A stretch of 51,657 nt of DNA from an uncultured Alphaproteobacteria bacterium (GTDB taxonomy: Bacteria > Pseudomonadota > Alphaproteobacteria > CAAHEQ01 > UBA3637): assembly GCA_944393195.1 (NCBI GenBank), contig CALXZG010000008.1, positions 1-51,657 on the forward strand. Direction: 5' to 3'. Both the position numbers and the translations under genes were made by a program. This document shows, piece by piece, positions 43,388-51,089 of this stretch. Below the pieces are notes generated by a model. It had not been told where the DNA came from and ran no database searches. It saw only the letters and a program-made list of their open reading frames with translations. How positions within the stretch are numbered: position 1 is the first letter of the stretch; each line of letters begins with the position of its first letter.

Positions 43388-45343
43388 TTAATTCTCGGCC
43401 TCTTTCAAAACCAAATGATAACGACCGTCCGATTCCTTTTTAAATTCTTCGGTACCGTATTTATCCCATTTCAAGCGCAAAACGCGGTCATTATATTCCA
43501 CAATGGTTGCATAATCGTGGCGTTTATCGTCCATGATACGATACACGCGATGCGGACTGACCTGAATCAAATTCGTATCCCAATACCGATGTTTGACCGG
43601 TATTTTTTGAATTTCAAAAGCGGTATAAGCTTTTTCCAATTCGGCATCATATTCCAAAATATCAAAACCGTCGATTCGTTTGATTTTATTTTTCAGAGCA
43701 GCAACCGCCGGATTCGTTCGGGCCGTTTCGGTTATTTTCTTCATTAAATCCGAATCAATCACGAAAAAGTAATCGGCATATTCTTTACCGATATACCCCG
43801 ACAAAACCTGTTCGCGAACCCGATTGACCAAGTCTTTTGTTTTACGGGACGGACGGTTTAAAAAGCCGTAGTTAACGTTTTTACCGTTTCGGATAGCCCA
43901 GCGCCAAATACCGGCATAGTTTTTATTATGGGCAAAAATAAAAGCGTTATCGTATTGCGCAGTAATGCGTTCCCACTCCTTAGATTTCAACGGATAAACA
44001 TATTTCGGAGCATTACGGGCAAAGCTGCTTTTCATTTGATATGTCGGATACAGATCCCATATTTGGACAAGCAGGAGCAACGGCAGGAGCCACATGGCGC
44101 GTTTTGGGGATTTGGTTCCGATTGTTTTAATCAGGAAAAAGGCCAACAGGTACCAAATCGGCCAGAAAAAACGACCGGAATAGCGAAAAACGCTACCAAG
44201 CCAATCGATATAAGCACCTGGCTTATAATCCAAGATAACGGCGGTACCGAGTTTAACCTGAGACGACAAAGCAAAAACAAAAAAGCCCGCCAATAACAAG
44301 GCTAACATTGCATGTTTTTTCAAATTATCGCGCCGGAATAAATTTTTCACATCCGCAAAGCAAATAATCAACAGGATTAACAAACCGAATCCGAAATAGT
44401 TATCGGCATCAAAATCGGCTTTCGGGGTTAAATTATTAAAGATTTGCGACCGACTCCAAATCGGGTTAAACAACGCCGTCAGATTGAGGGCCAAACCGCG
44501 CCAACCGCCGCTGGCTATTTCCTGTTCGGTGGTGGCCATACCCAACAAATAAAACCATGCCAGCAAAAGAAGAGTCAGACTGCTAATCCCAGACAGAACG
44601 GTCTTCCATGAAACCGTTTTTTCAACCCAGAGTTTGCGATATATCAGCAAGGCAAAAAAGCCGGCCTGCATCGGTAAAAAGTAGGGACATGTCAATATAG
44701 CCAGAGAGAATAAAACGGCCATATAAACCCAATCGCGTGTTTGCAGGCGGTTATTCATCCACATCAGGATGGCAAACAGCAATAAAAAGTGCGGCATCAG
44801 GTTAATATGGACAAAAACGCGCATCATCATAATCGGTGCCGACACAAAAAACAAGGCGCCGATTGTAATTAAAAACTTATTTTTAAAGGCATGCCGGAAA
44901 ATCAAAACAGAAACCCATGCCTGTAAAACATAAGAAATCAACATCCAAATGCCAACGAATTGTGCTTCGGGATCCATACCGAAAGCTTTATGAAATACTT
45001 TAAAAATCAGAGAAAGAAGCGGACTACCGTCGGTACCGTGTACGGATATGCCGTAGGGATAGGCCAGATTCATATGGGTAAAAACAGGCCAACGCCATTC
45101 ATCAACACGATACAAAACACTCCCCAGATATGATACGGTAAAATCACCGCCACGGGAAACCAAATCAATGTTATGAATATCCAAAACACGAAACCCGAAT
45201 AATGCAAAAAAAGCGATCAGGGTAATGGTAACCGTCGCCGCTATATCGGCATTGGTACGCAAAACCGTCATCAATGAACGTCCCCATTTTTGTAAAGCGG
45301 GTATCAATTCGGGTGTTCCGTCAAAATATTTTTTGTGTGTCAT
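43388..45343 (-). CDS. Polytopic membrane protein, DUF6311-like
   Basis: The 651-residue protein has about eleven membrane segments over residues 35-430 and a soluble C-terminal part of about 200 residues. The region GDFTVSYLGSVLYRVDEWRWPVFTHMNLAYPYGISVHGTDGSPLLSLIFKVF recalls DUF6311 and GT-C-type glycosyltransferases, with an acidic residue in the first external loop (RGGDF). It is coupled by ATGA to the GtrB-like enzyme upstream. GtrB would charge undecaprenyl phosphate and this protein could transfer the sugar on the periplasmic side. That pairing is inference. Confidence 0.72.
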   Translation of the reverse strand: MTHKKYFDGTPELIPALQKWGRSLMTVLRTNADIAATVTITLIAFFALFGFRVLDIHNIDLVSRGGDFTVSYLGSVLYRVDEWRWPVFTHMNLAYPYGISVHGTDGSPLLSLIFKVFHKAFGMDPEAQFVGIWMLISYVLQAWVSVLIFRHAFKNKFLITIGALFFVSAPIMMMRVFVHINLMPHFLLLFAILMWMNNRLQTRDWVYMAVLFSLAILTCPYFLPMQAGFFALLIYRKLWVEKTVSWKTVLSGISSLTLLLLAWFYLLGMATTEQEIASGGWRGLALNLTALFNPIWSRSQIFNNLTPKADFDADNYFGFGLLILLIICFADVKNLFRRDNLKKHAMLALLLAGFFVFALSSQVKLGTAVILDYKPGAYIDWLGSVFRYSGRFFWPIWYLLAFFLIKTIGTKSPKRAMWLLPLLLLVQIWDLYPTYQMKSSFARNAPKYVYPLKSKEWERITAQYDNAFIFAHNKNYAGIWRWAIRNGKNVNYGFLNRPSRKTKDLVNRVREQVLSGYIGKEYADYFFVIDSDLMKKITETARTNPAVAALKNKIKRIDGFDILEYDAELEKAYTAFEIQKIPVKHRYWDTNLIQVSPHRVYRIMDDKRHDYATIVEYNDRVLRLKWDKYGTEEFKKESDGRYHLVLKEAEN

Positions 45344-46278
45344 TTATCAGTCCTGTCTAATGTTGTGTGTGAAATAATATATTGAGGACGACGTTTGGCT
45401 TCCATAAAAATCATACCGATATACTCGCCGATAATACCCATCATCAACAATTGAACACCGCCCAGTATCAGAATAACGCATAGAGTGGATGCCCAGCCGG
45501 AAATAACGGAACCGTTAAACAGGCGCATATACAAAACATACGCCGTTAAGAGGCATCCCAGAAAAGCAACCGTCAACCCCATATAGACCGCCAAACGCAG
45601 GGGTTTCAAGCTGAACGAAGTAGCGCCCGTCAATGCCAAAGAAAACATTTTCCGCCAGGTATAACGGCTCTTTCCCGCATAGCGATCGGCCGGCGTATAG
45701 GGAACGGCTAACTGGCGAAAGCCCATCCATGAAATCATCCCGCGCAGGAACAACATACGTTCGGGCAACTTTTTAATTTCCGCGACGACACGTTTATCCA
45801 GCAATCGAAAATCAGCGGAACCGGACGTCAAATGCAATCCTGTCAAAAAATTGAACAGGCGATAATACAGGCGTGAGGACAACCGTTTCAGAAACGGTGT
45901 TTGTTTATTTTCACGACGAACGGTGTATACGATATCGTATCCGTTTTGCCAGCCTTGAATCAATTCCGGCAACAAATGCGGCGGATGTTGCAAATCCGCA
46001 TCCATGGTAATAACACAATCACCGGTTGCCATATCCAGTCCGGCTTTTAAGGCATATTGGTGTCCGAAATTGCGGGATAATGATATCAAATGGATACGGG
46101 TATTATGATGCCTTGCCGTCAGAACCGCTTCGGCGGTATTATCCCGACTGCCGTCATCAACAACAATGATTTCATAATCACAGGATGGCGGTATCACCTC
46201 AACAATCCGCGGTAACAAAACCGGCAGGCTGCTTTGTTCATTATAAGCGGGTATCACGATTGATATTTTATGTTTTGT
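45340..46278 (-). CDS. GtrB/ArnC-like polyprenyl-phosphate glycosyltransferase
   Basis: The 312-residue GT2 enzyme has ISIVIPAYNEQSSLP, VVDDGSRDNT, the LSRNFGHQYALKAGLD motif and TMDADLQHPP typical of enzymes that load a sugar on undecaprenyl phosphate. Two C-terminal membrane segments (about 228-305) follow. GTG 46278 is chosen because AAGGA lies about 6 bases upstream. The ATG at 46311 precedes this site. With the coupled membrane protein, and perhaps the GtrA protein at 13 kb, it could modify a surface glycan. Confidence 0.85.
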   Translation of the reverse strand, partial: TKHKISIVIPAYNEQSSLPVLLPRIVEVIPPSCDYEIIVVDDGSRDNTAEAVLTARHHNTRIHLISLSRNFGHQYALKAGLDMATGDCVITMDADLQHPPHLLPELIQGWQNGYDIVYTVRRENKQTPFLKRLSSRLYYRLFNFLTGLHLTSGSADFRLLDKRVVAEIKKLPERMLFLRGMISWMGFRQLAVPYTPADRYAGKSRYTWRKMFSLALTGATSFSLKPLRLAVYMGLTVAFLGCLLTAYVLYMRLFNGSVISGWASTLCVILILGGVQLLMMGIIGEYIGMIFMEAKRRPQYIISHTTLDRTDK

Positions 46279-46345
46279 CACGTTTCTTCCTTTTTGCTCT
46301 TTGTACCGCATTTACACACAAAAGTAAAGAGCGGAATGTGCCAAA

Positions 46346-46374
46346 AAGAAAAAAGCCGGTTAATAACCGGCTTT
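46346..46374 (-). terminator. Terminator of the ferredoxin gene
   Basis: AAAGCCGGTTA/TAACCGGCTTT (46352-46362 with 46364-46374) is a near-perfect palindrome with U-rich flanks, 14 bases after the ferredoxin stop. Confidence 0.82.
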
Positions 46375-46388
46375 AAAAAAACAAAAGC

Positions 46389-46622
46389 CTAAGCTTCGGG
46401 CCATTCGGCCGCTTTTTCGGCATTAAAGCGAATCCATTTTTCGTCAGCCGTATCCGATGAAGAAATAGCACCTTGGGGACATTCGGAAATACACACACCG
46501 CAATCGATGCAGGCATTCGGATCAACAACCACCTGAGTCGGCCCTTCCCGGAACGCGGCAACGGGGCAAACTTCGACGCAACACTTACACAATACGCATG
46601 AATCATTAACTACTGATGGCAT
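46389..46622 (-). CDS. Ferredoxin, two 4Fe-4S clusters
   Basis: The 77-residue protein has CVLCKCCVEVCP and CIDCGVCISECP, each with the Cys spacing for a 4Fe-4S cluster. One extra Cys sits inside the first motif. Length and the DPNACIDCG junction are close to FdxA/YfhL-type ferredoxins. It carries electrons in the cytosol, for example to anaerobic-type enzymes. AAAGGAG and a good promoter (46655-46683) precede it. It is monocistronic. Confidence 0.92.
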   Translation of the reverse strand: MPSVVNDSCVLCKCCVEVCPVAAFREGPTQVVVDPNACIDCGVCISECPQGAISSSDTADEKWIRFNAEKAAEWPEA

Positions 46623-46654
46623 TTTTATCTCCTTTAATAATAAATAACGGCTTA

Positions 46655-46683
46655 TACATATCGAACTTTTGTGATAAAATCAA
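46655..46683 (-). promoter_or_regulatory. Promoter of the ferredoxin gene
   Basis: On the minus strand, TTGATT (46683-46678), 17 bases, TATGTA (46660-46655). Confidence 0.6.
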
Positions 46684-46711
46684 GTCTTTTTTTTACAATT
46701 CGTGTTCGGAT

Positions 46712-47530
46712 TTACAGTTCCGGACGTAATACGCTGGGTAAATTCCAAAACTTTTCTTTCGGATCAATCGGAATATACAACTGATCATAATTCAAAACCA
46801 AAATCCCCAACGGATTCAACAGGCTTTTCGGAGCGTTAAAATTAGAGCGGATATAAACCCTGAACCGTTGATGCCCCAACGCATTTTTTTCTTTGCAGGC
46901 CAAACAATCCGGCGTGTTATCCGAACAATTACAAACAGGATTAAAAATATCCGGAACAGGCATATCAAACACATCGAATATCCCTTCCCATATATTGGCA
47001 CCGGTGAGTTTTAAGCTATATAAATGAACATCTTTGACAATATGCCGAGCCCGTGTATCGTTAAACATCAATTGAGCTTCCCGAATAAAATTCTGATATA
47101 AATTTCGTTCGGAATACTGCCCGACGGCCCCCGCACCGGACCACCGGTATTGTTGTTCGTTGGCATCCCAAACAACCGTATGACGATTCAAAATATAATC
47201 CCGCATAGCCTGTTCCATCATCAATTGTAACGCGGGAACGGCCTTAGTACTATATTCCGAAGCTTGAATAACCTGACGTTCCGGATCCATGGTATACATA
47301 TTGACAACACGTTGATTGGCAACAACAACATCCAAGCGTGCCACCAAATAGACAAAAATACCGGCCAGAGCCAAAAGCAATCCCAAGTTAATAAAAGTTG
47401 TAATTGCCAACAATCGGGATGTTTTCAAATAACGCCGTTCCGGAATAGCGGCAATTTGCATTTTTCCCGGATACGCCCCCAATACGTCTTCCGTTTCATG
47501 GGATTCTGCGGCTTTTTTCCTGTTTTTCAT
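46712..47530 (-). CDS. Bitopic inner-membrane protein, function unknown
   Basis: The 272-residue protein has a short charged cytosolic start, one membrane segment (LLAITTFINLGLLLALAGIFVYLVA, about 40-64) and a periplasmic domain of 200 residues. This domain has an unusual Cys-rich insert (CNCSDNTPDCLAC) before a beta-rich end. The topology recalls VirB8 or DotI/IcmL of type IV secretion, but no clear signature is seen and no other secretion gene is present. It is the last gene of a three-gene operon with a lipoprotein and a chorismate-mutase-like protein. Confidence 0.65.
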   Translation of the reverse strand: MKNRKKAAESHETEDVLGAYPGKMQIAAIPERRYLKTSRLLAITTFINLGLLLALAGIFVYLVARLDVVVANQRVVNMYTMDPERQVIQASEYSTKAVPALQLMMEQAMRDYILNRHTVVWDANEQQYRWSGAGAVGQYSERNLYQNFIREAQLMFNDTRARHIVKDVHLYSLKLTGANIWEGIFDVFDMPVPDIFNPVCNCSDNTPDCLACKEKNALGHQRFRVYIRSNFNAPKSLLNPLGILVLNYDQLYIPIDPKEKFWNLPSVLRPEL

Positions 47531-47541
47531 ATCGGTCCCCT

Positions 47542-48402
47542 TTATTTAACATCAATGATTTCCGGTTCGGCATATCCCCCGATACGGCGTAACATTTGAA
47601 TATTTTGTTTGTTTTTAGCCTGAAACAAAACGATTCGGTCATCATCCGATGTGATGTAACCATCTAACTCTACGGCAAACAAATAAACACGAGATAAATT
47701 ATACGCCGGCCAAACAGCTTCCACCCTTAACCCACATTCACTCAATAGATTCTTTAATGAAGCCATACTGGTCTGACACGTCATTTCAATAGCGAACAAG
47801 GACTTATCCCGTCCCGTCGGCTCGGACATAACGGTACTGACGACAAAGGCTTCATTACTGCGCAAGTAGTCCGGTGTTCGGACAAAAGGAAGCTTTGCAA
47901 CAATGGTCAGATGTTTATGTTCGGGCGAGGATAAAGACGTCCACCACGATTCTTCGGCATGTTCAAACAACGGTAAAACCGCTGCACCGCATTCCGTATT
48001 TTCCACACGTTGAATGGCCTGAGACGTGGAAATACAAGGGAGGTAATGACTGCTGGAACCGAAATAATCTTTCGCCAAATTCATCATTTCGTGCGGTCGT
48101 TCTTTCGTGTACACCGCAATTGTAAAGGGACGATACATCTGATTCGCGGCCGAAATAATTTCACGCCAGATTTTAACCAGATTTTGCGCCTGTAAGCCCG
48201 GTTCTTTCCGCGTCAATAAAGACCGAACATTAACGGCTTCCCGATCCGGCGCATACGAAATCATATGCGATGGTAATTGTCGGGCGGCACACAATTTTTC
48301 ATGCAAGCGAAAACGGCTGGCCAAAGCGTCCAAGATAGCCGTATCAATTTCGTCTATTTTGGTTTGTGTCGGCGCGGTTGTTTTCGGGCGGCGAACGACC
48401 AT
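47542..48402 (-). CDS. Chorismate-mutase/prephenate-dehydratase-like protein, divergent
   Basis: The 286-residue protein starts with an AroQ-type helical domain (KIDEIDTAILDALASRFRLHEKLCAARQ, APDREAVN, IWREIISAANQ). It continues into a two-lobed region and a C-terminal ACT-like part (FAIEMTCQTSMASLKNLLSECGLRVEAVWP). By eye the first catalytic Arg of AroQ is replaced (Gln/Thr) and the prephenate-dehydratase TRF motif is absent (NEAFVVSTV). It may be an active mutase of a divergent type or a repurposed sensor. It lies between a lipoprotein and a bitopic membrane protein, separated by 1 and 11 bases. Confidence 0.62.
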   Translation of the reverse strand: MVVRRPKTTAPTQTKIDEIDTAILDALASRFRLHEKLCAARQLPSHMISYAPDREAVNVRSLLTRKEPGLQAQNLVKIWREIISAANQMYRPFTIAVYTKERPHEMMNLAKDYFGSSSHYLPCISTSQAIQRVENTECGAAVLPLFEHAEESWWTSLSSPEHKHLTIVAKLPFVRTPDYLRSNEAFVVSTVMSEPTGRDKSLFAIEMTCQTSMASLKNLLSECGLRVEAVWPAYNLSRVYLFAVELDGYITSDDDRIVLFQAKNKQNIQMLRRIGGYAEPEIIDVK

Positions 48403-48403
48403 T

Positions 48404-48850
48404 TTAATTACCTTTCGTGGTACGGGTCATAGAAATGTCGCAAAAAATCTGAGCTGTCGTATCGGTATCCGCCGTCAAACGAATCGTAGCAACGCGCTCC
48501 CCTTTCATAAAAGTCAAAAAACTGCTGTCCGAACGAACGGCGGTAATTTCTTTCCAACCGGTTTTCGGCATTTCCTGCATATAAAAATCAAACAAACTGG
48601 ATTGATCATACGGAGCCGAAAAAACCAAACGCCCCAACAACGGATCACTGCCAAACAACAATGTTTTTTTAATATCCATAACGGCTTTTTCCGGAACGGG
48701 AATTTCCCGAAGCTGAACATAATTTGGAACAGAAGCGAACGTATTATCGGCTAAATACTTATCCGAAAAATCGGCACGATCATCCGAAGATGAACAGGCG
48801 GAAACACCGAACAAAGCCAAACATAACACCAAAATAATTCTTTTTTTCAT
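48404..48850 (-). CDS. Small lipoprotein, function unknown
   Basis: The 148-residue protein has a lipoprotein signal (ILVLCLALFGVSAC, lipid Cys19), an acidic Ser-rich linker, and a compact alpha/beta domain with VPEKAVMDIKKTLLFGSDPLLGRLVFSAPYDQSSLFDFYMQEMPKTGW. The pattern of a residue pair selecting a short two-strand module is common in envelope lipoproteins of gut alphaproteobacteria, but I do not recognise a family. It heads the operon. AAAGGA precedes the ATG, with TTGCAC...TACTCT as a weak promoter near 48.88 kb. Confidence 0.72.
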   Translation of the reverse strand: MKKRIILVLCLALFGVSACSSSDDRADFSDKYLADNTFASVPNYVQLREIPVPEKAVMDIKKTLLFGSDPLLGRLVFSAPYDQSSLFDFYMQEMPKTGWKEITAVRSDSSFLTFMKGERVATIRLTADTDTTAQIFCDISMTRTTKGN

Positions 48851-48928
48851 AGATATTCCTTTCTTTTGTCAAAAGAGTAATACATTTTGCCGTTGAGTGC
48901 AAGAAAAAAAAGAAAATAAGGATAACTG

Positions 48929-48956
48929 TAACAATTTAATGTACATTAAATTGTTA
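48929..48956. repeat. 28-bp perfect palindrome between divergent genes
   Basis: The sequence TAACAATTTAATGT is followed directly by its exact reverse complement. It lies between the lipoprotein operon and the adhesin gene and could be an operator for either, or a cruciform-forming site. Confidence 0.7.
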
Positions 48957-49044
48957 TAGTTTTTATAACATAATTGAGAATATGACACAAGTCCTTTTTT
49001 ATTAAGAATTAATTGGTTATCGTTTTGTCATTTTTTGTCCAAAG

Positions 49045-49076
49045 TGTAACACGAAAGGGTACATTTTTGTGTTACA
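49045..49076. promoter_or_regulatory. Inverted repeat upstream of the adhesin gene
   Basis: TGTAACAC (49045-49052) and GTGTTACA (49069-49076) are inverted with a 16-base spacer, 34 bases before the adhesin ATG. No clear sigma70 promoter is seen between here and the palindrome, so an activator- or repressor-bound site is plausible. Confidence 0.45.
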
Positions 49077-49109
49077 GTTCGAAAGGAATATTAACTGACT
49101 GAAATCAAA

Positions 49110-50138
49110 ATGGAAAACGGCCGGAGTATGGTTGAAATGTTAGGCGTTCTGGCGGTGGCGGGTGTGTTATCGATTGGCGGTGTGGCCGGGTATCGGTGGG
49201 CGATGGATAAATATCGGGCGAACGACACAATACGCGAACTTTCTCAGCGCGCCGTAGTGCATTCTCAACAAATGTTGGCCGGAAATACTGTCTTGTCGAA
49301 TGCCGAGTTTAATCCCGCCAATCAAACACGTTTAGGATATGGCTTAACCCAAGCAATCCTCGCGGCACAACCGGACTTTTTTGAAATTCGGCTTAGCGAT
49401 GTTCCGGAACGCGTTTGTCAAAATATCATTGATTCGGATTGGGTCTTGCCGAGCGGTTGGGAAATCAACGGCTCTTCGGAAGACGGTGTAATGTGCGCCG
49501 CAACAAATAGTATGGCCTTTTTCTTTCATCGCGTTTTAGATAACACGAAAGTGGCCAATGGGGAAGAAGTGACGGAAGAAGCGGGGGAACCTTGTTCCGG
49601 GCATGGAGTATGGAACGGGGAAAGTTGCACGTGTGACAATTGTTATTGTGGAACGGATTGTTCGACATTGACATGCACATACGATGAATCCGAATGTAAT
49701 GGGCATGGAGTGGTATGGTGTGGCGGTTATTGTCTCTGCGATCGTGGGTGGTACGGCGATTGGTATGGTTCCTGTGCAGTTCAAGGAGATTTTTGTAATG
49801 GACATGGAGTTTTCAATGGATGTGGCTGTCGGTGTGATGCCGGATGGAGTGGTCGAGCTTGTAATGATAATGTAGACCGTTGCAATGGTCATGGGGTATT
49901 TGAGACTTTTGTTGGGTTCTATTCCTTTTGTGGTTGTCGATGCGACGATGGATGGTACGGAGATGATTGTTCTTCGGATGCCCCGGTTTCTACTTACACC
50001 GACTATGAAACAACTTATACGGATTACGAGACTACCTATACGGATTATGAAACAACCTATACCGATTATGAGACTACCTATACAGATTATGAAACAACGG
50101 TTTCGGGGGAATCCGATTGCTCCGGACACGGGACATGA
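49110..50138 (+). CDS. Prepilin-type modular adhesin, N-terminal part up to an in-frame TGA
   Basis: The 342-codon frame starts with a type IV pilin-like signal (NG followed by RSMVEMLGVLAVAGVLSIGGVAGY, with Glu at position +5) and a pilin-like domain to about residue 155. Four EGF-like Cys units follow, each opening C(S/N)GHG and holding C-x-C and GW or GY. Then come five YTDYETT repeats and the start of a fifth Cys unit, CSGHGT, cut by TGA 50136-50138. The same frame continues for 278 codons. AAAGGA lies 23 bases before ATG 49110, while an in-frame CTG at 49095 is at normal distance. Likely exported by a type II or IV pilus system. Confidence 0.75.
   Translation: MENGRSMVEMLGVLAVAGVLSIGGVAGYRWAMDKYRANDTIRELSQRAVVHSQQMLAGNTVLSNAEFNPANQTRLGYGLTQAILAAQPDFFEIRLSDVPERVCQNIIDSDWVLPSGWEINGSSEDGVMCAATNSMAFFFHRVLDNTKVANGEEVTEEAGEPCSGHGVWNGESCTCDNCYCGTDCSTLTCTYDESECNGHGVVWCGGYCLCDRGWYGDWYGSCAVQGDFCNGHGVFNGCGCRCDAGWSGRACNDNVDRCNGHGVFETFVGFYSFCGCRCDDGWYGDDCSSDAPVSTYTDYETTYTDYETTYTDYETTYTDYETTYTDYETTVSGESDCSGHGT
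49995..50099 (+). repeat. Five 21-bp tandem repeats encoding YTDYETT
   Basis: Units begin at 49995, 50016, 50037, 50058 and 50079. Protein sequence is identical in all five, but codons alternate: units 1, 3 and 5 use GAA ACA, and units 2 and 4 use GAG ACT. This implies an underlying 42-bp period and selection to keep the residues. Confidence 0.92.
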
Positions 50139-50975
50139 AACGGTTGCGGGTGTATTTGCGATACTGGGTGGAGCGGTGACGATTGTTCGACGTGTTGTGG
50201 CGGTGATTGTTCTTGTGGGGAGAATGAATATCGGTTATCGACAGGAGAGTGTGTCGCAGATCCGCACACAGAATGTGCGGATGGGGAGTTTTATAACAGA
50301 ATGATAAGTTCCTGTACAGCTTGTCCAACAGAGGGAAATGCCGTTCAAAATAATCCATCATATATAGAGGATACGTGTGAGAAATGTTCGGGAGCACAAT
50401 CAGGGGGATATGATCCTTATTATTGTGTTTATTGCCCATCCGGGATTGTGTGTGGTGACCAATGTTGTGGGGAAGGACAAATGTGTCAACGTGGTAATTC
50501 TTATCCATATACATTTACCTGTGTCTCTGCATTAGGGGAAGGAGAATGTTTTACGAATGAGGATTGTACAGGAGAAAATCAATATTGTCGGAATAGTTCT
50601 ACTTGTGAAATAACGATTGGGACATGTGAAACGGTTAACAGTACGACCGTGACGATTAACGGAACCGAATACACAGCGTCAACAGGTGGTATCCCCTATC
50701 ATGCGGCGGAGAATTTCTGTGAAGCGCTAGGGAAGACATTAGCACCGGTGACAGACGGGTGTACAGCGGAAGAATTAGCAACGGTTAAGGCAAACAATTA
50801 TTATGGTGGTGGTTTCACGGGTAGTTGCATGGGATGGGCGCACACGACGGGTTACAATTATTGGACAGCAACCAAATTAAGTGGGTGTACTTCGTATTAT
50901 GTAAGCAGTCGTAGTGCAGGCGCGGCCGGGGCTCTCGAGTGGCTCTACAGCACTTACTTCGCCCTTTGTCGATAG
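50139..50975 (+). pseudogene. In-frame continuation of the adhesin after the TGA
   Basis: The frame reopens directly after TGA and runs to TAG 50973-50975. It completes the fifth EGF-like unit (NGCGCICDTGWSGDDC), adds several Cys-rich knottin-like segments (CCGEGQMCQRG, CFTNEDCTGENQYC) and ends with a domain of about 120 residues. That domain has TVTINGTEYTAS, HAAENFCEALG, GYNYWTATK and a final STYFALCR, which may be a C-type-lectin-like module. An ATG at 50301 has no ribosome site, so this is not a separate gene. Readthrough or a nonsense mutation are the options. Confidence 0.7.
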
Positions 50976-50994
50976 TGTTTCGTTTTTTGTGTGA

Positions 50995-51083
50995 TAGGAA
51001 AAACCAGAACAGGGTGAAGATTACTCTTCACCCTGTTCCTTCCCCCCTTTTATTCCACAGAATGTCTCCCTATATCCCGCGGA
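50995..51083 (-). ncRNA. Candidate leftward small RNA
   Basis: A minus-strand promoter (51090-51119) points to a start near 51083. About 45 bases later comes a 14-bp perfect hairpin GAACAGGGTGAAGA/TCTTCACCCTGTTC (51007-51038) followed on this strand by TGGTTTTTCC. No reading frame lies between. The 5' part holds AGGGAG and a GGGGGGAAGG tract, possibly pairing with C/U-rich targets. The same hairpin could also end the adhesin transcript on the plus strand. Confidence 0.5.
51007..51038. terminator. Strong bidirectional hairpin downstream of the adhesin
   Basis: A 14-bp stem with a TTAC loop. The minus-strand tail is rich in U. The plus-strand tail (CTTCCCCCCTTTT) is weaker. Confidence 0.75.
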
Positions 51084-51089
51084 ACAAGT

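Noticed and set aside
50136-50138. Selenocysteine at the adhesin TGA
   Set aside because: The aligned position in sister repeats is Trp or Phe, not Cys, and no hairpin typical of a bacterial SECIS was evident right after it.
49110-50975. Genetic-code change with UGA read as Trp
   Set aside because: UGA ends several genes in short ATGA overlaps with the next gene (for example 7351-7354 and 6599-6602) and elsewhere (8373, 12270), so it is a normal stop here.
50640-50975. Diversity-generating retroelement variable region at the adhesin C-terminus
   Set aside because: The end may be lectin-like, but no reverse transcriptase and no near-identical template repeat is present in the window.
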